Source: Bowmanella denitrificans (GTDB lineage Bacteria > Pseudomonadota > Gammaproteobacteria > Enterobacterales > Alteromonadaceae). From it: DNA of 64,000 nt. The stretch is taken from the NCBI RefSeq assembly GCF_002887595.1, contig NZ_PEBU01000001.1, positions 682,001 through 746,000 of the forward strand, written 5' to 3'. A program made the translations under genes and the position numbers. Below are positions 1 to 8,669 of this stretch, one piece after another (position 1 is the stretch's first letter; the number at the start of each line of letters is the position of its first letter). The notes under the pieces were generated by a model. It searched no databases, had not been told where the DNA came from, and worked only from the letters and a program-made list of their open reading frames with translations.

Positions 1-1
1 C

Positions 2-535
2 GCCCGGACTCTTAGACATTTCGAGCAACAACATCAACTTCTAACCAGTCGTAACTCTGACGGATTTGTTCCCGGCGAAGCAGCTGCAGCATTGCTAGTA
101 GAGAAACCGGTAAACAATTCAAGACTGGTTTGTTTGGGCATTGGATTTGGTCAGGAAACAGCAACCTTCGATTCTGAAGAGCCTTTGCAAGCTAACGGCT
201 TAAAAGACGCCGTGTCGATGGCATTAAACCAAGCTCAACTTTCAATGACCGAGATAGATTTTAGAATTGCTGATATGTCCGGTGGACAGTATTGGTTTAA
301 AGAGAGTGCATTATTACTTAGCAAACTACTCAGAGTGCATAAGGAAGGATTTCCTTTATGGCTTCCAGCCGATTGCACGGGAGAAGTTGGAGCAGCAACA
401 GCCCCGCTGGCCATCAGTTATCTTGTCAATGCGTTTGAAAATGATTTCTCGAACGGCCCGCGGGTGCTTCAGCACTGCTCTAACGATGATGGGTACAGAG
501 CCGCCGCCGTATTTCAGTTTGGAGGCACCGAGTAA
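2..535 (+). CDS. beta-ketoacyl-synthase-like protein, T6SS-associated (3' part)
   Basis: The reading frame is open from the window edge, so only the C-terminal 177 residues are visible. They resemble the C-terminal half of condensing enzymes (thiolase fold): a DGFVPGEAAAALLVE stretch near the start and a GEVGAATAPLA stretch where condensing enzymes carry the second active-site histidine. That histidine position reads TGE rather than GH, and the first histidine region reads DMSGGQYW rather than HGTGT. It is therefore probably a non-catalytic homologue. The stop overlaps the next start (TAATG), which indicates translational coupling to the PAAR-like protein. Such synthase-like genes are known beside DUF4150 and TIGR02270 genes in T6SS clusters. 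Its role there is not known to me. Confidence 0.7.
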   Translation, partial: ARTLRHFEQQHQLLTSRNSDGFVPGEAAAALLVEKPVNNSRLVCLGIGFGQETATFDSEEPLQANGLKDAVSMALNQAQLSMTEIDFRIADMSGGQYWFKESALLLSKLLRVHKEGFPLWLPADCTGEVGAATAPLAISYLVNAFENDFSNGPRVLQHCSNDDGYRAAAVFQFGGTE

Positions 536-1542
536 TGGGAAACAAAGTTTATGCCAACGGCAGAGAAATAGCCTGCAAAGCTGGCAGCGGCAAGGTAATA
601 GCTGCTTTTCCGGACGTATGCTTTACGCCTCCAGATAAAGTCCCGCCCACACCACCTGGGGTACCAATACCTTATCCGCTATTCAGTAAAAATGCTGATA
701 CGACTAAAGGGACTAAAAAGGTCACTATTGGCGGCAAAGAAGTAATGAAACGAGATGATTCAAATTTTAAAACTTGTAACGGAGATGAGGCAGGCAGTAC
801 CGCTAAAAAAGGGATCATAAACGGCAAACTTACCGGTAAAGTTTACTTCACCAGTTGGTCAATGAATGTCAAGGTAGAAGGCAAGAATGTAGTCCGGCAT
901 TTAGACCTCACCACCAGCAATCACTCATCGCCCAATGCTAATGCTGCGGTGCCCTGGGCTCATGTAGCCACACAAAGCGTCAATGGAAATAGTTGTAAAG
1001 CCATAGTGGCAGAAATACATCCTTATGATAAAGCAGACTGTCCTTCGGGTAGTCAGTCTCACCACATTATTGACAACGCCTGTTTCGTCATGCCTGGAGC
1101 AAGGAGCATGGCGCTGAAAAATATTGAGAGCAGTGCATCCGGACAAGCAAAACGCAATATTTTTCAGCCGGGGTCAGGCCACCCTGGAGAGAAATACAAC
1201 CAAAATAAAGCCCCTTGTATTTGTTTGGAAGGGGAAGCAAAGATAGATGGCACAGAGCACAATATTGCCCATGGACATACTAGCCGTGCGGCAAAGAAAA
1301 AATGCTCTGCAGACGGAAAATCGAAATTCAAAGATCTCAAAAGCGACGGCGCAAAATCAATTAAGAAAGCCAAAGGACTGGAAAGCTGGGAGGAAGAATG
1401 TATCAAATTGGTTATCGACAGCCATTTTAAAGACTTTAAAGACGATACCGAACTCCCCGCCCCCGGACAATCATGCTCGGCCAGTCACTTTAGTAATGGC
1501 AAAGGTAAAGATTGCCAGGCTTCAGAGTTGATAGATATCTAA
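535..1542 (+). CDS. PAAR-like (DUF4150) protein with C-terminal HNH-type nuclease toxin domain
   Basis: This is a 335-residue two-part protein. Residues 1 to about 130 look like the DUF4150 PAAR-like domain, which caps the T6SS spike: MGNKVYANGREIACK at the start, then a Pro-rich PPTPPGVPIPYP stretch and a GKVYFTSWSMNVKVEGKNV strand region. Residues 150-335 form a cysteine- and lysine-rich tail with SQSHHIID at 173-180 and EHNIAHGH at 241-248. That His-rich arrangement resembles HNH/endonuclease VII type toxins of the SHH/AHH/GHH group. The likely role is a specialised T6SS effector that carries its own spike-tip domain. The nuclease call is inference from motifs. The gene is coupled to the upstream synthase-like gene and followed 15 bases later by a possible immunity gene. 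Confidence 0.72.
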   Translation: MGNKVYANGREIACKAGSGKVIAAFPDVCFTPPDKVPPTPPGVPIPYPLFSKNADTTKGTKKVTIGGKEVMKRDDSNFKTCNGDEAGSTAKKGIINGKLTGKVYFTSWSMNVKVEGKNVVRHLDLTTSNHSSPNANAAVPWAHVATQSVNGNSCKAIVAEIHPYDKADCPSGSQSHHIIDNACFVMPGARSMALKNIESSASGQAKRNIFQPGSGHPGEKYNQNKAPCICLEGEAKIDGTEHNIAHGHTSRAAKKKCSADGKSKFKDLKSDGAKSIKKAKGLESWEEECIKLVIDSHFKDFKDDTELPAPGQSCSASHFSNGKGKDCQASELIDI

Positions 1543-1557
1543 TTAAGGGAAGTGCAC

Positions 1558-2430
1558 ATGCAATTAAACTCAAAGCAACATCTGCAGATTACGGGCATCC
1601 TGGAGTTGGCTGAAAACGACTTACTGTTTAAAGCTAGCTATTCTAAAAATAGCCCTTTAGGCAATCAAAATGAAACGCTGTTGATTAGACAGGCAGGTAC
1701 AACCACTTCCTTGCTCAGAGCATTTGACACCGAAATCAAGATTTTGCTGTCTACACCAAACAATGGGATTACTGCAATATCATCATTTGGTGATATTTAC
1801 ATGTTCGATGGCCAACAATGGCAGGACCAGCAAACCGAGCCAGAAGATCCAGAGTACATATTTGCCGCACTGGCCTGGGAAGATGATATCTACGCGTGCT
1901 GCACTTTGGGCAAAGTGATGAAGTTCAATGGTCAGCAATGGCAAGTATTATCTGACGATTTGAGTGGAGAAGAGCTCGATACCTACGACCTTTGTATGAC
2001 TCAAGATGGGTTAGTCGTTTGTGGTGAAGACGGTTTGCTGGTATGCAAAAAGCCTACAGGTAGTGACGTTTATGATATTCCAACCAATGTCAGTTTGATG
2101 TCTATAGTACAAACCCGAACAGAAGAATTAGCCTGTGTAGGTCGTAAAGGCACTATGCTAATAGGTAGTAAGGATAGCTGGAGTCTGGTTGACACTCATG
2201 GAATAGAGGCGAATCTAAGCGACATCACAAGATGGCGCGAACACTTATATGTAAGTGCCAACCAGCAAATACTGGAGTTTGATCAGCATATTTTGATAAA
2301 TAAATACGACATTCCCTCTTTTAATGTCATTTCTCTATCCACCTCTTTGTGGAGCATTGGTCTGCAGTCCTTACATCAGTTTGACGGCCAAAACTGGCAG
2401 GAAATCATTATCCATCTGGACCTAAGTTAA
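1558..2430 (+). CDS. WD/propeller-like hypothetical protein, candidate immunity protein
   Basis: The product is 290 residues with no signal peptide or membrane segment. It shows repeated blade-like units with a shared FDGQQWQ / FNGQQWQ / FDGQNWQ motif followed by acidic strands, suggesting a small beta-propeller. A GTG at 1552 lies only one base after the AAGGGA ribosome site, while ATG at 1558 has a 7-base spacing, so 1558 is chosen. Its position directly after a PAAR-nuclease gene is where immunity genes usually sit. No sequence feature proves immunity, and an adaptor or accessory role for the effector is equally possible. The next gene starts one base after the stop. Confidence 0.6.
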   Translation: MQLNSKQHLQITGILELAENDLLFKASYSKNSPLGNQNETLLIRQAGTTTSLLRAFDTEIKILLSTPNNGITAISSFGDIYMFDGQQWQDQQTEPEDPEYIFAALAWEDDIYACCTLGKVMKFNGQQWQVLSDDLSGEELDTYDLCMTQDGLVVCGEDGLLVCKKPTGSDVYDIPTNVSLMSIVQTRTEELACVGRKGTMLIGSKDSWSLVDTHGIEANLSDITRWREHLYVSANQQILEFDQHILINKYDIPSFNVISLSTSLWSIGLQSLHQFDGQNWQEIIIHLDLS

Positions 2431-2431
2431 G

Positions 2432-3703
2432 ATGCAGACGCATACCATAAATACACCTCAGAGTCGGGCAATACCCGTCATTGTGGATAGGCATGCAGAA
2501 GATGCCGCATTCTTATGGTTACAGTGGACCGACGCAACTTGTGAACCACACTACACCTTAAATGATCTTATTGACTTGGAAGAGCGTCTGAACAGTCACC
2601 TAAATGGTTTAAGGCTGGCTGGTGATCAGGGTATTCATGTTGCAAAGCAGCAAGTAACGCAGCATGGTGAGCCCGGTGAAATTTTTGTGGCGGTATGGCT
2701 TCTATGTAGCAATTGGGATGGTGAATGGTTTGATAAATTGTTGAATAGATGCCTGGGTGATCCAGACACCTACCAGGCACTTTTGTATGGTTTGGCCTGG
2801 TCAGCCCGCGCTGATACATTGACGAGCAGTTTGTTAAGCGCAAAAGCCATTGATTACCAGCTGTTAGGCTTACTATTGGCAGAACAGCAATGCAAAGATC
2901 CCGGCAACAGTCTCAGCGAACTAATACAACAAGGCAAGATGTTACCCGCTTTGATAGGAGCTGCGGGCAAGTTAGACAGGCGAGATCTTCTGAGTAAAAT
3001 CACCTCCTACGCATTGCATCAAGACCCGCAAGTCAGCTTTAAGGCAAAGTGGTCTGCTTCTTTGTTGGGTGATTGGTCGGCAGTAGCTCAATTGGCTCAG
3101 CATGTATTGCAGAGCGGTCCAGGTGCCTGGCAGGGCATGTCATTGTTAGCCAGGAGACTTAGCCCTATTGAGTTGAGAAACTTGCTGGAAACATTGTCGG
3201 AAAACGCCCACACAACCAGATTAGCTATACAGGGCATGGGGTACAGCGGCGATCCATTCTGGCTGCCAGTCATTCTGAAACATATGCATGACCTTAACCT
3301 GGCACGCGTAGCCGGTGAAGCCTTTTCACTGATTACCGGGCTGGATTTGGCCTATCTGGATATGGACAGAGACTGGCCGGAGGGCTTTGAAAGCGGCCCC
3401 AATGAAGACCCCTTGGATGACAATGTTGAACTGGATGCTGACCTTAATTTGCCCTGGCCAGACTCGGCCAAAATACAGGAGTGGTGGCAAGCCAATGCAG
3501 CTCAGTTTACATCTGGTCAGCGCTACTTGTGCGGAAAACCCATCAACAAAGCCCAGTGCTACCAGGTGTTAAAAAACGGCTATCAAAGACAACGTCATGC
3601 TGCCGCGCTGGAACTGGCGTTAATGGGGGAGCCTTACTTTAATGTCTGCGCGCCGGCTAAGCGGCAGAAAGCCCTGTTGGACGCTATTCCTGATGCTGAC
3701 TAA
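2432..3703 (+). CDS. TIGR02270-like conserved protein of T6SS clusters
   Basis: A 423-residue soluble protein. The N-terminal region, with LNDLIDLEERLNSHLNGLRLAG, is typical as I recall it of the TIGR02270 family, which is found beside DUF4150 and ketoacyl-synthase-like genes in T6SS loci. The rest is alpha-helical with leucine-rich repeats that look HEAT-like (for example around residues 180-300). A very acidic linker (DPLDDNVELDADLN) lies near residue 330. The biochemical function is unknown. It is packed in the operon with one base between it and the propeller gene. The family assignment is from memory of the motif; no search was possible. Confidence 0.6.
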   Translation: MQTHTINTPQSRAIPVIVDRHAEDAAFLWLQWTDATCEPHYTLNDLIDLEERLNSHLNGLRLAGDQGIHVAKQQVTQHGEPGEIFVAVWLLCSNWDGEWFDKLLNRCLGDPDTYQALLYGLAWSARADTLTSSLLSAKAIDYQLLGLLLAEQQCKDPGNSLSELIQQGKMLPALIGAAGKLDRRDLLSKITSYALHQDPQVSFKAKWSASLLGDWSAVAQLAQHVLQSGPGAWQGMSLLARRLSPIELRNLLETLSENAHTTRLAIQGMGYSGDPFWLPVILKHMHDLNLARVAGEAFSLITGLDLAYLDMDRDWPEGFESGPNEDPLDDNVELDADLNLPWPDSAKIQEWWQANAAQFTSGQRYLCGKPINKAQCYQVLKNGYQRQRHAAALELALMGEPYFNVCAPAKRQKALLDAIPDAD

Positions 3704-3863
3704 CTACCTGCCCTGGTTATTCCTGGCCCTTGCGGTGGTCTTTGCCGCTCTGTGGCTTAAAGAGCGTCGGGCAGGTAGTACCAGCATCAAAGCCACAAAC
3801 AGATTAAAGTTAGCGGCCGCTTTTTTTATCGTGGCCTTAATTCTACTTTATCCATTCATTTAA
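3693..3863 (+). CDS. small two-span inner-membrane protein
   Basis: This 56-residue protein has two hydrophobic segments (LPWLFLALAVVFAALWL and LAAAFFIVALILLYPF) separated by a basic loop (KERRAGSTSIKATNRLK), which suggests a hairpin with the loop in the cytoplasm. The start at 3693 overlaps the preceding stop by 11 bases. An in-frame ATG at 3642, with GGGGGA 11 bases upstream, would add 17 residues, so the start is uncertain. It ends in a four-base tail-to-tail overlap with the phosphatase gene on the other strand. I do not recognise a family. Confidence 0.5.
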   Translation: MLTNYLPWLFLALAVVFAALWLKERRAGSTSIKATNRLKLAAAFFIVALILLYPFI

Positions 3864-4660
3864 CGGCGCAGTGGTAAGGTATCGTCCAGTGGCAGGGTAT
3901 CTTTGTATTGTCCGGTCTGTTCCAGGTCTGACAGCCCTTCAGTAACGTCAACCATGACCAGGGTAATGTTGTCTCTGGCATGTCTCTGCAAGGCACTTTG
4001 CATCAAGTCTTCAGCCAGCTCAGGTAACGTCGGTTGCAGCAACATTCCCCCTAGTTCGGCATCTCCCATCACTTTGTTCAGGCCATCGGTACAAAGTAAA
4101 AATCTGTCACCTGGTAAACGTTCAAAGGAAAGCAAATCTAAATGCACTTCGTCATTGGCACCAATTGCACGGGTAATAACATTGGCAGCAGGGTGTATTG
4201 CCGCCTGCTCAGAGGTGAGCAGGCCTGCCTGGACCATTTCTTCCACTTGGCTGTGATCCCGGGTGAGCTGCGTAAAGCGCCCCTGGCGTAAGCGATAAAT
4301 ACGGCTGTCGCCGGCCCACAAACAATGCGCCAGTTTGTCATCAAACAACAATACGGCCACCGTGCTGCCAATCACACTGGCACCAGGCAACTGTTCGGCC
4401 ATGCTAACCAATTTGTGGTTTACCAGTGACATACGTTCTTCTATTTGCTCTGGCCTGAGAGGAAAGCTATGCATATTTACCAAAGCGTTGAGATAGTCAA
4501 CTATCAGGGCACTGGCGGTATCCCCCTTCTCATGCCCCCCCATACCATCAGCTACGCACCACAAGCCCGCTTGCGGAGCATCCAAGAAGTTGTCTTCGTT
4601 TATTTTTCTGATATTACCAACATGTGTCTTGGCAAAGGACGTCCAGGCGTTTTTATTCAT
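3860..4660 (-). CDS. PP2C-family protein serine/threonine phosphatase
   Basis: 266 residues with the PP2C metal-binding and core motifs: NEDNF (21-25), ADGMGGHEKG (37-46), GDSRIYRLR, LCTDGLNKVMGD and RDNITLVMVDV. Enzymes of this type remove phosphate from Ser/Thr in a Mn/Mg-dependent reaction. The start at 4660 (MNKNAW) is supported by GAGG five bases upstream; a longer reading would begin at TTG. It is divergent from a Ser/Thr kinase gene 218 bases away, the usual PppA/PpkA pairing. With T6SS-type cargo on the other side, control of secretion by threonine phosphorylation is a reasonable inference, but a general kinase-phosphatase pair cannot be excluded. Confidence 0.9.
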   Translation of the reverse strand: MNKNAWTSFAKTHVGNIRKINEDNFLDAPQAGLWCVADGMGGHEKGDTASALIVDYLNALVNMHSFPLRPEQIEERMSLVNHKLVSMAEQLPGASVIGSTVAVLLFDDKLAHCLWAGDSRIYRLRQGRFTQLTRDHSQVEEMVQAGLLTSEQAAIHPAANVITRAIGANDEVHLDLLSFERLPGDRFLLCTDGLNKVMGDAELGGMLLQPTLPELAEDLMQSALQRHARDNITLVMVDVTEGLSDLEQTGQYKDTLPLDDTLPLRR

Positions 4661-4878
4661 TAGGCCTCTATTTGTTTCAATTCCCTGAAAAAGCAATAGC
4701 CACCAGCAAAAGCACCGCCTATTACTGGAGCTTGCCTATAGTAAAGTACATATCTGTCGGCTTTGCCTGTCATTTATCTAATGATTTCTTACAGATAAAC
4801 CGAATGTAGTTGAATTTGCTGACTAACAGAGCTACACATTTTAGACTTAGTAGTCTGTATAAAAAAGGAACATTGTCG

Positions 4879-6804
4879 GTGACGGACATATTAGACAAGA
4901 CCATAGATCGCTACGAAATCAAGGAAGCTATTGGCGAAGGCGCCATGGCCAAGGTGTATCGTGCCTTTGATCCCGAGATTAACCGCTCAGTAGCATTCAA
5001 GGTACTTAAGGAAGACTTCTGTGTGGATCAGGAGTACCTCGCTCGATTTATGCGCGAAGCCAAAGCGGCTGGGGCACTCAATCACCCGAATATTGTAACG
5101 GTTTTCGATGTCGGTAAGGTAGAAAACTCGCCTTACATTATGATGGAACTACTCAGTGGTAAGGATTTGGGTGATGTTCTTAAAGAGAAGGGCAAGTTGC
5201 CACTGGCCGATACACTGAAAATTGGTATTCAACTGGCCAATGCCCTGGATTATGCCCACAAGGCTGGCGTTGTGCACCGGGATATTAAACCAGACAACAT
5301 CATTGTAATGCCAGACGGTGTATCGATAAAAGTGGCTGATTTTGGTATTGCACGAATGGGTGAAAGTGAGGAGGCAATGAAAACCCAGGTGGGTTCGGTG
5401 TTAGGTACGCCGCGTTATATGTCTCCTGAGCAGGCCCTCGCTCAATCCGTAGATGGCCGTTCAGACCTATTTTCTGTTGGTGTCATTCTGTATGAGATGC
5501 TGTCTGGGGTGAAAGCGTTTGATGCCTCAAACATAGGCACACTGATGACACAAATCACCCAGATGCAACCAGCACCGATTAAAAAGCATCGCCCTGATGT
5601 GCCCGCTGGTATACAACAAATCATTGCAAAACTCCTTAACAAGTCACCAGGTAAACGCTTTCAGGATGGCGCTATACTGGCCAACGCCCTGCGCAAAGAA
5701 TTGGCCGCCTTGCATGAACAAGAGAAAGAGCAAAAAAAGCACAAATACCTGCCTTTAAAAGTGCGATGGGCACTCTCCATGGGCGCTATTGTTGCGCTGG
5801 TATTGCTGATTAGCGTCAACATTGTATTTAGTATCCAGTCCAAGGCACTGACTAATCAAGCGGTAGACTCAGGTTCCTCCTTCGCTAAATTTATCGCCAT
5901 AGAGACTGTGGTGCCATTGCTCAGTGAGGACTGGATTACCCTGGAAACCTTTATCAATGATGCCAGTAACAGAGAGACTTTCAGTTATCTGATTGTAATG
6001 GACAGGTTTGGCGTTATTCGGGGAGCAAGTAATAACAATTTGATAGGCACCAATTATCAGGACAACCAGGAAGCGGAATTGGTAGCTGAGCGCAGCGGTG
6101 TCAAGGTAAGCAGTGAAGCCATGGAAAATGGTGAGAAGGTCTTCAATATATCGACCCCGGTTTTATTCCAGGACACCGAAGTAGGGCAGATTGTATTAGG
6201 GTTGTCACAACAGAGTCTGGAAGAAGTAAAGAGTGTTACCGGATGGCTGATGTTTGCCCTGGCTCTGGTCACAATCTCTTCCGTGGTGCTGATGTTGTTT
6301 ATTTTTGGTGCGCTGGTTGCCAGGCCATTCAGAGTGCTGAACGATGCACTACATGCTGTAGCAGAAGGCGATTTAGACCAGCGTATTTCTTTAACCAGAA
6401 ACGACGAGATTGGTGAACTGTTCGAAAGCTTCAACCATATGGCGGCCTCTTTACAGTCGGCACAGGCACTTGAATTGGCAGATAGCAAACCCGAAGAAGT
6501 AGCTACGCAAAGTGAGCCGCGCACCTCTGAACAACCCGAATCTGAACAGTTAAATCCGGTTGAGTCGGTTGAGTCGGTTGAGTCGGTTGAGTCGGTTGAG
6601 TCGTCAGACAGTATGGAACAAACCCAGGTGCAGAAAAAAGGCGTTTCCCGCACCGCACGAAAGAAGAAACCTCAGGCAAGCGCCAAAGACGATGTGGCGA
6701 ATATGGATAAAACTCAAATTGCCAGTACCAGCGGTAATGATGAGCCAGACATGGAAAGTGACAAAACAGTAATAGGCCAAAGCATGCTGAAGAACTCACA
6801 GTGA
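4879..6804 (+). CDS. membrane Ser/Thr protein kinase with HAMP domain
   Basis: 641 residues from a GTG start at 4879, chosen because AAGGAA lies eight bases upstream. The kinase domain (about 11-275) is complete: GEGAMAKVY loop, Lys41 in AFKVLK, HRDIKPDN (133-140), DFG (154-156), GTPRYMSPE. A membrane span (about 297-320), an extracytoplasmic stretch of about 130 residues, a second span (455-480) and a HAMP domain (478-530, DLDQRISLTRNDEIGEL) follow. The tail is disordered, with repeated VES and many Lys, Ser and Thr. The architecture puts sensing outside and the kinase inside. The stop overlaps the GTG of the next gene by four bases. Likely partner of the PP2C phosphatase; relation to PpkA-type T6SS kinases is inference. 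Confidence 0.88.
   Translation: MTDILDKTIDRYEIKEAIGEGAMAKVYRAFDPEINRSVAFKVLKEDFCVDQEYLARFMREAKAAGALNHPNIVTVFDVGKVENSPYIMMELLSGKDLGDVLKEKGKLPLADTLKIGIQLANALDYAHKAGVVHRDIKPDNIIVMPDGVSIKVADFGIARMGESEEAMKTQVGSVLGTPRYMSPEQALAQSVDGRSDLFSVGVILYEMLSGVKAFDASNIGTLMTQITQMQPAPIKKHRPDVPAGIQQIIAKLLNKSPGKRFQDGAILANALRKELAALHEQEKEQKKHKYLPLKVRWALSMGAIVALVLLISVNIVFSIQSKALTNQAVDSGSSFAKFIAIETVVPLLSEDWITLETFINDASNRETFSYLIVMDRFGVIRGASNNNLIGTNYQDNQEAELVAERSGVKVSSEAMENGEKVFNISTPVLFQDTEVGQIVLGLSQQSLEEVKSVTGWLMFALALVTISSVVLMLFIFGALVARPFRVLNDALHAVAEGDLDQRISLTRNDEIGELFESFNHMAASLQSAQALELADSKPEEVATQSEPRTSEQPESEQLNPVESVESVESVESVESSDSMEQTQVQKKGVSRTARKKKPQASAKDDVANMDKTQIASTSGNDEPDMESDKTVIGQSMLKNSQ
6559..6603 (+). repeat. 9-bp in-frame tandem repeat (5 copies) in kinase gene
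   Basis: Five perfect copies of GTTGAGTCG lie in tandem inside the kinase tail and encode repeated Val-Glu-Ser. The unit is a multiple of three, so copy-number change would lengthen or shorten the linker without a frameshift. Confidence 0.95.
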
Positions 6805-7778
6805 CATCAAGACTAGCAATACTGATTTTGTGCATTCTGTTGTCGGGATGCACCATCAGCAATAGAAAACTGATCGCACAAAGTGATCATTTCTGGATCG
6901 TAGAAACCAGACACAATGACAGTTTCCCAGCATTGGCGCAGGACTACCTTGATGATCCTGCACTGGCATCGGTCATTGCCCGATACAATCCGGGCCAGTC
7001 TTTACAAACGGGGACATTGGTGGCCATTCCCAGAAAAAACCTCAATCCAGCCGCAGTTTATACGCAGGGAGTGCAAGTCGTTCCGATACTTTGTTACCAC
7101 CAATTTACCCAAAAAGATAAAAGCACCAATAGTATGGTAGTGACCGCCAGGGCCTTCGAGAAGCAAATGGCTTATCTGAAAGAGCATGGGTATCAGGTAG
7201 TCACTCTGGATGACGTAGCAGATTTCCTCAATGGCGAGAAAAATCTACCAGATAAAGCCGTTGTTATTACAATCGACGACGGTTACGCCAGCTACTACCA
7301 AGTCGCTTACCCAATATTAAAAAAATATGGCTACCCCTCCACTTTGTTTGTCTATACCGACTTTGTTGGTATAGGCCGTTCTCTGAGTTGGCAGCAAATC
7401 AATGAATTGAACGAAGATCCACAGGTCAGTATTCAGTCGCACTCCAAAAGTCATAGTAATCTGGCGGCATCACAGGATGAAACTACTAATGACTACCTAT
7501 TTCGACTAACACAAGAGGTGGAAAAGCCAGATCAGATTCTGCGGCACAAAACGCAAAAGGATATTAGTCATTTTGCATATCCTTATGGCAATAGCAGCCC
7601 GGAACTGGTGAAGTTGCTGAAAGATCGGGATTACCAATTGGCATTAACGGTACGTAAAGGCAGCAACCCCAGCTTTGCAGCCCCCTATTTACTGCGTAGA
7701 ACCATGATTTATGGGCAAGACAGCCTGAATGGCTTTAGCAGCAAATTGGAGGTATTCAGGCAAATGAATTTGAAGTAA
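6801..7778 (+). CDS. polysaccharide deacetylase (NodB-type) lipoprotein with LysM-like N-terminus
   Basis: 325 residues starting at the GTG that overlaps the kinase stop (GTGA). A lipobox (ILLSGC, Cys at 17) marks a lipoprotein. Residues 25-75 resemble a LysM repeat (ends in GTLVAIPRK). The NodB domain follows from about 95: TIDDGY carries the Asp pair, SHSKSHSNL the zinc-binding His-x3-His, and AYPYG the later motif. Members remove acetyl groups from glycans such as peptidoglycan or exopolysaccharide at the cell surface; the substrate here is not evident. It is probably translated with the kinase, which suggests envelope remodelling under kinase control (inference). Confidence 0.85.
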   Translation: MTSRLAILILCILLSGCTISNRKLIAQSDHFWIVETRHNDSFPALAQDYLDDPALASVIARYNPGQSLQTGTLVAIPRKNLNPAAVYTQGVQVVPILCYHQFTQKDKSTNSMVVTARAFEKQMAYLKEHGYQVVTLDDVADFLNGEKNLPDKAVVITIDDGYASYYQVAYPILKKYGYPSTLFVYTDFVGIGRSLSWQQINELNEDPQVSIQSHSKSHSNLAASQDETTNDYLFRLTQEVEKPDQILRHKTQKDISHFAYPYGNSSPELVKLLKDRDYQLALTVRKGSNPSFAAPYLLRRTMIYGQDSLNGFSSKLEVFRQMNLK

Positions 7779-7785
7779 AGGTGCA

Positions 7786-8643
7786 ATGACTTTCAAAATC
7801 GCCCTGCTATGTAGCATCGTATTAGGCCTTGCTGGTTGTGCCAGCCCTGTTGGCAACGTCTTCCCATTGGAAGAGCGCAAGTTGCAGGCGAAAGCACTGG
7901 AAAAGCGCCAGCAGTTGGCTGAAGCATTATTACAATGGGAGATTATTCAATCGGTCAATAGCAACGATCAAGATGCTGTTATCGCTATATCCAAATTGAA
8001 AAATGAAATCCACCTGAGTCTGCAAAAACACTATGCCAGCTTGAAAAAAGCCGAAGTAGAGGAAGACATAGAAGAGCAACGACTGTTGCTATTGAAGATC
8101 TTAGCCCTGAACCCGACTGACTCTGAGGCAATGGCATCTTTGCGTAAGCTGGAATGGCAGGACGCCTACCAGGCTGCCAGCGATAAAAACGCCAGCATGG
8201 CTAACTGGCGTATTGAAAAGCCAGTAACAAAAGACAGCGTCGCAAGACTAAAGCAGCCGTCAACCAATCTGCCGAAGCGAGAAAAAACACAGCAGTCTCT
8301 GCAGCAACGCAGCACTCAGGAGCGTATTGATCGGTTGTTGCAACAAGCAGAGCAAAAGTTACAAGGTCAACAATGGGCACAGGCCGGTGAAATCCTGCAA
8401 CAGCTATCCGATTTCAATGGTACGTCCAGTTTGCAGACCAGCAAATTAATCAATATGAAGAAGCAACTCTCGGCTCAATATTACTCACAAGGTATGCGAG
8501 TGCTCACATCCGATATAGACCAAGCTATTGATGATCTACAAACCAGTCTTTGGTATGACCCAGACAATACCAAGGCCCGTTTACAACTTTCCCGGGCCAG
8601 CAAAATGAAGCAGAATCTGGAGGAAATTCGCAATCCTAAATAA
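7786..8643 (+). CDS. TPR-like lipoprotein
   Basis: 285 residues. The signal peptide ends in a lipobox (LGLAGC, Cys at 18). The mature part is helical and Gln/Lys rich with units like WEIIQSVNSNDQDAVIAI, LALNPTDSEAMASLRKL and SLWYDPDNTKARLQLSRA, each matching the TPR pattern. No catalytic motif is visible, so it is probably a scaffold in the outer membrane or periplasm. It follows the deacetylase by seven bases in the same operon and resembles in design the LysM-TPR lipoprotein encoded convergently next door. Confidence 0.75.
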   Translation: MTFKIALLCSIVLGLAGCASPVGNVFPLEERKLQAKALEKRQQLAEALLQWEIIQSVNSNDQDAVIAISKLKNEIHLSLQKHYASLKKAEVEEDIEEQRLLLLKILALNPTDSEAMASLRKLEWQDAYQAASDKNASMANWRIEKPVTKDSVARLKQPSTNLPKREKTQQSLQQRSTQERIDRLLQQAEQKLQGQQWAQAGEILQQLSDFNGTSSLQTSKLINMKKQLSAQYYSQGMRVLTSDIDQAIDDLQTSLWYDPDNTKARLQLSRASKMKQNLEEIRNPK

Positions 8644-8669
8644 GTGACTGTTACGAGCAATGCTCCGAA

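Noticed and set aside
6057-6653. Antisense frame with DST repeats opposite the kinase tail
   Set aside because: Mirror image of the VES repeat in a well-supported kinase gene.
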